From: Carnegiea gigantea
Lineage: Eukaryota; Streptophyta; Magnoliopsida; Caryophyllales; Cactaceae
Direction: 5' to 3'
DNA length: 64,000 nucleotides
NCBI GenBank assembly: GCA_029747015.1
Contig: JAKOGI010000079.1
Location: 1,295,756-1,359,755, forward strand
This document shows, piece by piece, positions 59,250 to 64,000 of the stretch. The notes under the pieces were generated by a model. The model saw nothing but the letters and a program-made list of their open reading frames with translations, did not search any database and was not told where the DNA came from. Position numbers and translations under genes: made by a program. The first letter of the stretch is position 1. Each line of letters begins with the position of its first letter.

Positions 59250-59792
59250 ATGGAGAGAACTCTACCCTTCATAGTCCTATATATTGCAGCCCACCTTGTG
59301 GTTCTTGCCCATGCACAAAATGCTACTATAATTGACCAAGCATGTAAGCAAACACCCAACTATGATCTTTGTGTGTCAACCCTAAACTCAGACCCTCAGA
59401 CGCGTTGGGCAAAGGACATTCGAGATCTAGCCACCATCTTGGTGCTCCATGTCAAGGACAAGGCGACCCAAACCCGAGATCACATTGCAGGTCTCTTGAA
59501 AGACCCATCCATGGACCCACAAAGGAAACAACTCCTTAGCCAGTGCATGGACAGGTACAACACGATCGTTATGAACTGGTTGAGGGAAACTCTAGAAGGG
59601 CTGTCGAACAAAGACTACAGCTTTGCTCGAGACTCCATGGGTTCAGTCCCAACCAATGTCGAGTTGTGCGAGAGGAGCTTTGAGGGGCCGGTCAAGTCGC
59701 CCATATCTGAGGATAGCAAGGCCATGGATGACCTGTCCAAGGTTGCTTATGCAGTTGTATTGTACTTGTATTTGCACCCTTCAGCATTGTAA
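59250..59792 (+). CDS. invertase/pectin methylesterase inhibitor family protein
   Basis: A single exon of 180 residues. Residues 1-22 are a signal peptide (LPFIVLYIAAHLVVLAHA), so the protein enters the secretory route toward wall or vacuole. The four conserved cysteines are at 32 and 41 (CKQTPNYDLC, the helical hairpin pair), 99 (SQCMDRYN) and 140 (VELCERSF), normally two disulphides. The fold is a four-helix bundle that blocks either fructosidase (invertase) or pectin methylesterase. The sequence alone does not say which. The C-terminus, ending LYLYLHPSAL, is a little unusual in the last helix. Two broken relatives, at 2470 and 15859, lie in this window. This is the only uninterrupted copy. 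Confidence 0.9.
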   Translation: MERTLPFIVLYIAAHLVVLAHAQNATIIDQACKQTPNYDLCVSTLNSDPQTRWAKDIRDLATILVLHVKDKATQTRDHIAGLLKDPSMDPQRKQLLSQCMDRYNTIVMNWLRETLEGLSNKDYSFARDSMGSVPTNVELCERSFEGPVKSPISEDSKAMDDLSKVAYAVVLYLYLHPSAL

Positions 59793-60807
59793 CGGGAAAG
59801 CCTATGCATCTGCATTTTTCAAGTTATTAATAAAATAGTAATGTATAAGTATGTTACTTCAATCCATCTGTTTTTTTTTTTTTTTTTTCCTTGGGCAATG
59901 AATCTCTTACATATGATTCACAAAATATGAGCACGTAATTGTAAAAAGAAACACATTTTGTAAAGGATTGAATGACATATGTCTCATTCCAAGTTTAATT
60001 ACCTAGGTCAAAACCTAAGAAGATGTACTTGTACAAAGGAAGATTATTGTGTACATAAAATGGAGTTATCCAAGTTATACAAATTTGATAATTAGTATCA
60101 TATATGATCATCAGATTCCAACATATGCTACCAATTGCAATTCCCCACCTTTACATTGGGGTGAGAGAGACTATGGTTGGAGATAGTCTGTAAGATTTTA
60201 TTGATCTTGCAGCGATCGATTGATGTAAGTTTACTGATTCGAATGAATAAAGCATCACATAGGATCTTGTGATTAAAAAAAAAAAAGAATTATAAACATA
60301 AAGAATAATTTGAATAAAAATAAAATCAGGATCAGAAAAGAAAAGTTCTTCATTTAGCACCCCACTGGCAAGCAAATTAGCACCCATGGCTATATATTGT
60401 TTAAGGATAATTTAGATAAAAGTACTTAATTCTGTCTATCTTTCACTTGATATTGGGCTTGATTTTTTGTTATTTTAGTTATGGTTCTCCTACTTTTTAA
60501 TTAAGGACATTAGGATTAATAGACAATGAATCAGCATAAAAAATCCTTCAATTTAATAATTGGTAGCCCTTCTATCGTGAATTTTTCTTTTAGAAAAAAA
60601 TATTTTTAAAAAAATGATTTTATTACGAGGAAATCCTACAAAATCTTTTTTTATTTTTATTTTGATGGAATCCTACAACAACTTGGTTGTGTGAATTTAG
60701 GGCATTGACTTGACTTGGACCCAAAGCAGACTAAATTAAGGCTGGTTGTAATTTCTTCCCTACGAATTTAACTTAGACTTGAACTCAACTAGGCTTAATT
60801 CCTATAC
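59793..60807. other. intergenic DNA, no gene seen
   Basis: AT-rich with A and T runs near 59870-59890 and 60274-60286. It ends in the B3 gene promoter. Confidence 0.6.
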
Positions 60808-60815
60808 TATAAATA
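60808..60815 (+). promoter_or_regulatory. TATA box of the B3 gene
   Basis: TATAAATA lies 46 bp before the ATG at 60861, leaving a very short leader of about 20 bases. Confidence 0.65.
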
Positions 60816-60860
60816 CACCCACCCTGAAACATCAATTTTCTCCTGTATTTACAATCAAGT

Positions 60861-61895
60861 ATGTCGACCAATGAGAGAAAAACAATGGAAGAATTGGTAG
60901 AACTTGTGTTAATAAAAGAGAAACATAATAATCAACAAGCAATTAGGAGTAATTTGCTACAGATGTTAATGGAAGAGTTGGACTATCTCAAGTATTGGCT
61001 TACCCAACAAGATATCCAACAAGTTCTTGCAAAAGGCAACGATTTCATGTTCAAGTACTTGACATTTTGCATGCAATTACTCAAGTCTCAAGATCAAGAG
61101 AGAGCATGCATGATCAAGAACCCTAAGGAAGCTACATATCCAATTACGTCAGCTGATCAGCAGATTGTACGAACTTCTGTCAAACGAAAAGCTGCAGTTT
61201 CTCTTGATTATAGCAACTCACCACATCAGTCCTGCCTGAATGAGGTCAAGGAAGGTACGGAGATAGACAGTCTTACTTCTTCTGCAAGTAAATCTACATC
61301 TGTTGAATATAATCATGAAATAAGCCATGCAAGAAAACGATCAAGGAAGCCCATCAAGAAGGTAAAGAGAGACCCTAGTTATGTAACAGTGCCCGAAGAT
61401 GTCAAGTTGCCAAGGGCATATATGGAGAAAATACGACAGATGAAGGGAAGGGAGGTGAAACTGATAGCGCAGAAGAGGTTGAAATTTTCGGACATTGATC
61501 CGAGCTTGAACCGGCTGATGATCCCTGTTGAAAGGATTTTGAACAAGCACTTCCTCACAGATGATGAGAAAGCACGGCTCGATCAAAAAGGAAAGATCAA
61601 GGCCAAGCTAATCGATCCATGGGCAATTGAACATGAACTTGATCCAGACGAAGAAGAGGACTATGAATATAAGGTGATAAGCATGAGCAAGTGGAAGATG
61701 CGCCATCGTTACTATGTCTATGCTCTGGTGAGTCCATGGAATAAAGTGGTGTGTCGAAACCAGTTTGTGGAGAATGATGTTGTTCAAGTTTGGTCTTTTC
61801 GAGTTGTCAAAGAAGATGGTGTTCATGGTTATGACCAGGGATCTCCTGGTACACTAGGGCTAGTCATTCTTAGGACTGTAAGAGCTAAAAGCTAG
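60861..61895 (+). CDS. B3-domain DNA-binding protein (DUF313 type)
   Basis: A single exon of 344 residues. The N-terminal 85 residues are helical and Leu-rich (ELVELVLIKE, LLQMLMEELDYLKYWLTQQD). A Lys/Arg cluster at about 158-170 (RKRSRKPIKKVKR) looks like a nuclear localisation signal. The C-terminal region from about 209 to 340 fits the plant-specific DUF313-type B3 fold: FLTDDEKARLDQKG, KAKLIDPW, YYVYALVSPWNKVV, VENDVVQVWSFRV, GTLGLVILRTV. Members are presumed nuclear and DNA-binding, but targets are mostly unknown. It follows the inhibitor gene by 1.1 kb on the same strand, with its own TATA box. It is related to the broken B3 gene at 13988 but has diverged strongly. Confidence 0.9.
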   Translation: MSTNERKTMEELVELVLIKEKHNNQQAIRSNLLQMLMEELDYLKYWLTQQDIQQVLAKGNDFMFKYLTFCMQLLKSQDQERACMIKNPKEATYPITSADQQIVRTSVKRKAAVSLDYSNSPHQSCLNEVKEGTEIDSLTSSASKSTSVEYNHEISHARKRSRKPIKKVKRDPSYVTVPEDVKLPRAYMEKIRQMKGREVKLIAQKRLKFSDIDPSLNRLMIPVERILNKHFLTDDEKARLDQKGKIKAKLIDPWAIEHELDPDEEEDYEYKVISMSKWKMRHRYYVYALVSPWNKVVCRNQFVENDVVQVWSFRVVKEDGVHGYDQGSPGTLGLVILRTVRAKS

Positions 61896-62831
61896 TTTAT
61901 TCTAATGGTATGAATGGTTTTACTGATGACTGATGGTGTGTGTGGTTGTTGGACTATGATTTTATATATCATGTTAGTTTCATAAACTACTCGAGGATAA
62001 ATTTTGTTAACGAAATCTTAAATGTTTCATAAACAATTCTAGGGACAATGTCCACAATAAAAATTCAATCAGTTAGTTCACTTGTTATCAATTGGTTTTG
62101 ATTACTATGTATATGTCCATTTACCCTCAATGTATTTTTCATTACTATGAATAGAGCATTTTGATGATTTTATTGAGTCGATCAAAATTTAGCCTATCTT
62201 TATAAGAGTTTTTATCTACTTTGTCCAAATCTGTTCTACTATTAAATTTTAATTAAAACCCTTTTTTTATTCAAATAAGTAATGAATATTATAAAACAAA
62301 TAAAAATTAAACCTAAGATATATTGTACTAAAAAGTTCACCCTTCCCTAGTCAAATTAAAGCTATAATACTTATCAATAGTACATCTTAAATATTCAAAC
62401 TAATATTTTATTATATAATAGAGAAAGATCTTGTAATAAGATTCATCATTCAAGATAATATTTCATCACTCGTGGTTGTGTCTGTCCCACTCAATCCAAG
62501 CGAAAATATCTCCCCTTTCTCACCCCATACATGCTACTCTCTGTGTGTGTGTGTCCATGGCCATGCACATAAATAAAAATAGATGAACATTAAACAAAAT
62601 CAATCCATAAAATTTGTCTTTCCATTCATCATTAGAAACATTTCAAACCCCAACAAGATTTTGGGAAGCACATAATTCATTCAAGCTCCAAGTAACTCTT
62701 ATGTACAGTATGATTGCACATCAGAACAGCTCCCCCATTTTTATTGCTGAAACTGTTTATTTACAGACTCTGCTCGAGCAGACGAAAGACCCACTTCAGA
62801 ATCCAAGTTCCAAACCCTTCTGATCGGTTTT
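61896..62831. other. convergent intergenic region
   Basis: 3' flanks of the plus-strand B3 gene and the minus-strand membrane-protein gene. AT-rich with a short (TG)n at 62540-62553. No gene seen. Confidence 0.55.
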
Positions 62832-64000
62832 TCATGCATCCTGAAGTCCGCCTGCAGCTCGGCTAACCTGTTCTGGTGTATCGAGACCAGAAACCCGCTC
62901 CACTACCCTGCAACCGAAAGACAAGTAGCAGACAATATGTGGATCAGCGCGTGATACAGAAGATGAAAGACAGGAAAATAACAAAGGAAATAAATTATCT
63001 TGTGAGAATTGACAATACCTGGGAGATTCAGAGTCGGGTTCGTTAATAAGGGTTGTGGATGGAATAGTATACGGCTGAACAGAGATGATGCTACCCTCTG
63101 TTACTCCAGATGAAGTTGGAGAACCCTGGAAGTTCACAGCGGAGTTAGTCCTCGATGAAATTCCTGCAACATGATTGGATGGCAAGAGTTTTCTCAGCTG
63201 ATGGGTAATAATCTTCTTCCAAACACAAAGTTCGCTTCATCAATTGAGTATAAATGAAAACTGTTCTCACTAGTGATTAAACAAACAGAGAAGTTACATT
63301 GTGCTAATTATTGAAATTCTTCACTCTGACTTCACTTTTAAACTTGCACACAAGAAAGGAAAAAGAAAAAAGGACAGGCAAAATCAACAGGCAAACTAGC
63401 AAACAAACTCAACTTAGACTCTGATCTACGGCAATTGTATCCCTACTCTCTACAAAACAAACTCAGGAACTGCAGAGTCAGTAAGTAAGATTGAGACTAC
63501 CAAGGACATGAACCCATACATGTGCTGCAGAGTTGTTTAATCCGTATGTAACGAAATCATAATCCTGTAAGGCAACTGACCTTGAACAAGCAAAACAATG
63601 CAGAACAAAACAGTAAGCAGTGTAGCAAACAATTGGTTCTTTGATGATGCCGCCTTTGCTTCTTTCGCCTTCTTCAATGCCTTCATACGCTCAACTCTTG
63701 CGCGCTTCAGCTTCGCAAGTTCATGAAGTTCTCTTATCAGCTTCTGATCAGCTGAATCCAATGACAAACCCCTCGGAGGGCGTGGGGGTTTCGGGGGTTT
63801 CTTAGCACTCATTGTCTTAGGCTTCTCCTTCACTGACTTCTCCTCCACATCTCCTCTCCTTTCTTCCCCTACTTTCTTATCCACTACAACTAATTTCACA
63901 TAACCCGAGCCATCACTACAACAAGAAGCAACAGGCGCGATTCCCCTTTCGTGGCTATGAACTGTTCGATTAGAGGTCCCTAGCCCACCACCACTACTTG
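62832..64000 (-). CDS. plant membrane protein of unknown function, 5' end outside window
   Basis: Three exons are seen: 64000-63581 (open to the edge), 63163-63019 and 62907-62832, joined in phase with GT-AG sites. The visible protein has a Ser/Gly-rich start, a Lys-rich stretch, a proline block (KKPPKPPRPPRGLSLDSA), a basic helix (LAKLKRARVERMKALKKAKE) and one membrane segment (LFATLLTVLFCIVLLVQ). It then has a polar tail (NFQGSPTSSGVTEGSIISV) ending RVSGLDTPEQVSRAAGGL. No ATG occurs in frame before the edge, since the ATG at about 63904 is followed at once by TGA in its own frame. The true start is therefore beyond 64000. I recognise no named family. The layout suggests a single-pass protein with a basic cytosolic side. 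Confidence 0.75.

Overview
The window is nuclear DNA from a flowering plant, most likely a eudicot. It has intron-rich genes with GT-AG junctions, plant-specific families (B3, F-box, invertase/pectin methylesterase inhibitor, PCC13-62-type desiccation protein, tandem Agenet), a Ty1/copia element, an RTE-type LINE with a (GTT)n tail, and many short non-autonomous DNA transposons. Nothing bacterial or organellar was seen.

Layout. 1-2.2 kb: decayed Ty1/copia element on the minus strand with its 5' LTR. 2.4-2.7 kb: inhibitor-gene fragment. 2.7-10.3 kb: repeat-rich DNA with a (TA)n tract, a LINE 3' end flanked by a 14-bp target duplication, two hAT-like MITEs and several unassigned coding-like scraps. 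11.2-12.7 kb: broken partial copy of a poly(A) polymerase gene whose complete parent lies at 17.5-24.2 kb (minus, 9 exons, about 466 residues). Between the two lie a frameshifted B3 gene (14.0-14.8 kb) and a frameshifted inhibitor gene (15.9-16.4 kb). 24.6-29.3 kb: three more hAT-like elements, two of them copies of one family. 30.2-34.7 kb: two tandem three-exon desiccation-related genes with matching promoter blocks. 36.2-41.6 kb: nine-exon membrane J-domain/Jiv90 co-chaperone, with a probable 5' UTR exon at 44.9-45.0 kb. 45.3-46.6 kb: a MITE and a 5'-truncated RTE LINE. 48.0-49.1 kb: single-exon F-box gene. 52.9-57.6 kb: Agenet gene with frameshifts in every exon. 59.2-61.9 kb: intact inhibitor gene and intact B3 gene. 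62.8-64.0 kb: 3' part of an unnamed membrane-protein gene running off the right edge.

The genes do not form a pathway. Roles span mRNA polyadenylation, membrane-anchored co-chaperoning, ubiquitin-ligase substrate choice, wall or vacuole enzyme inhibition, desiccation response and DNA binding. The window mainly records gene duplication and decay: one complete and one partial poly(A) polymerase locus, one intact and two broken inhibitor genes, one intact and one broken B3 gene, a tandem desiccation pair, and at least eight short inverted-repeat transposons, five of them with visible 8-bp target duplications (two perfect). I found no convincing new biological system. The observations most worth checking are the partial poly(A) polymerase duplication, the conserved RY/TATA promoter block, the multiply frameshifted triple-Agenet locus, and the recurrent C-run/A-run junctions.
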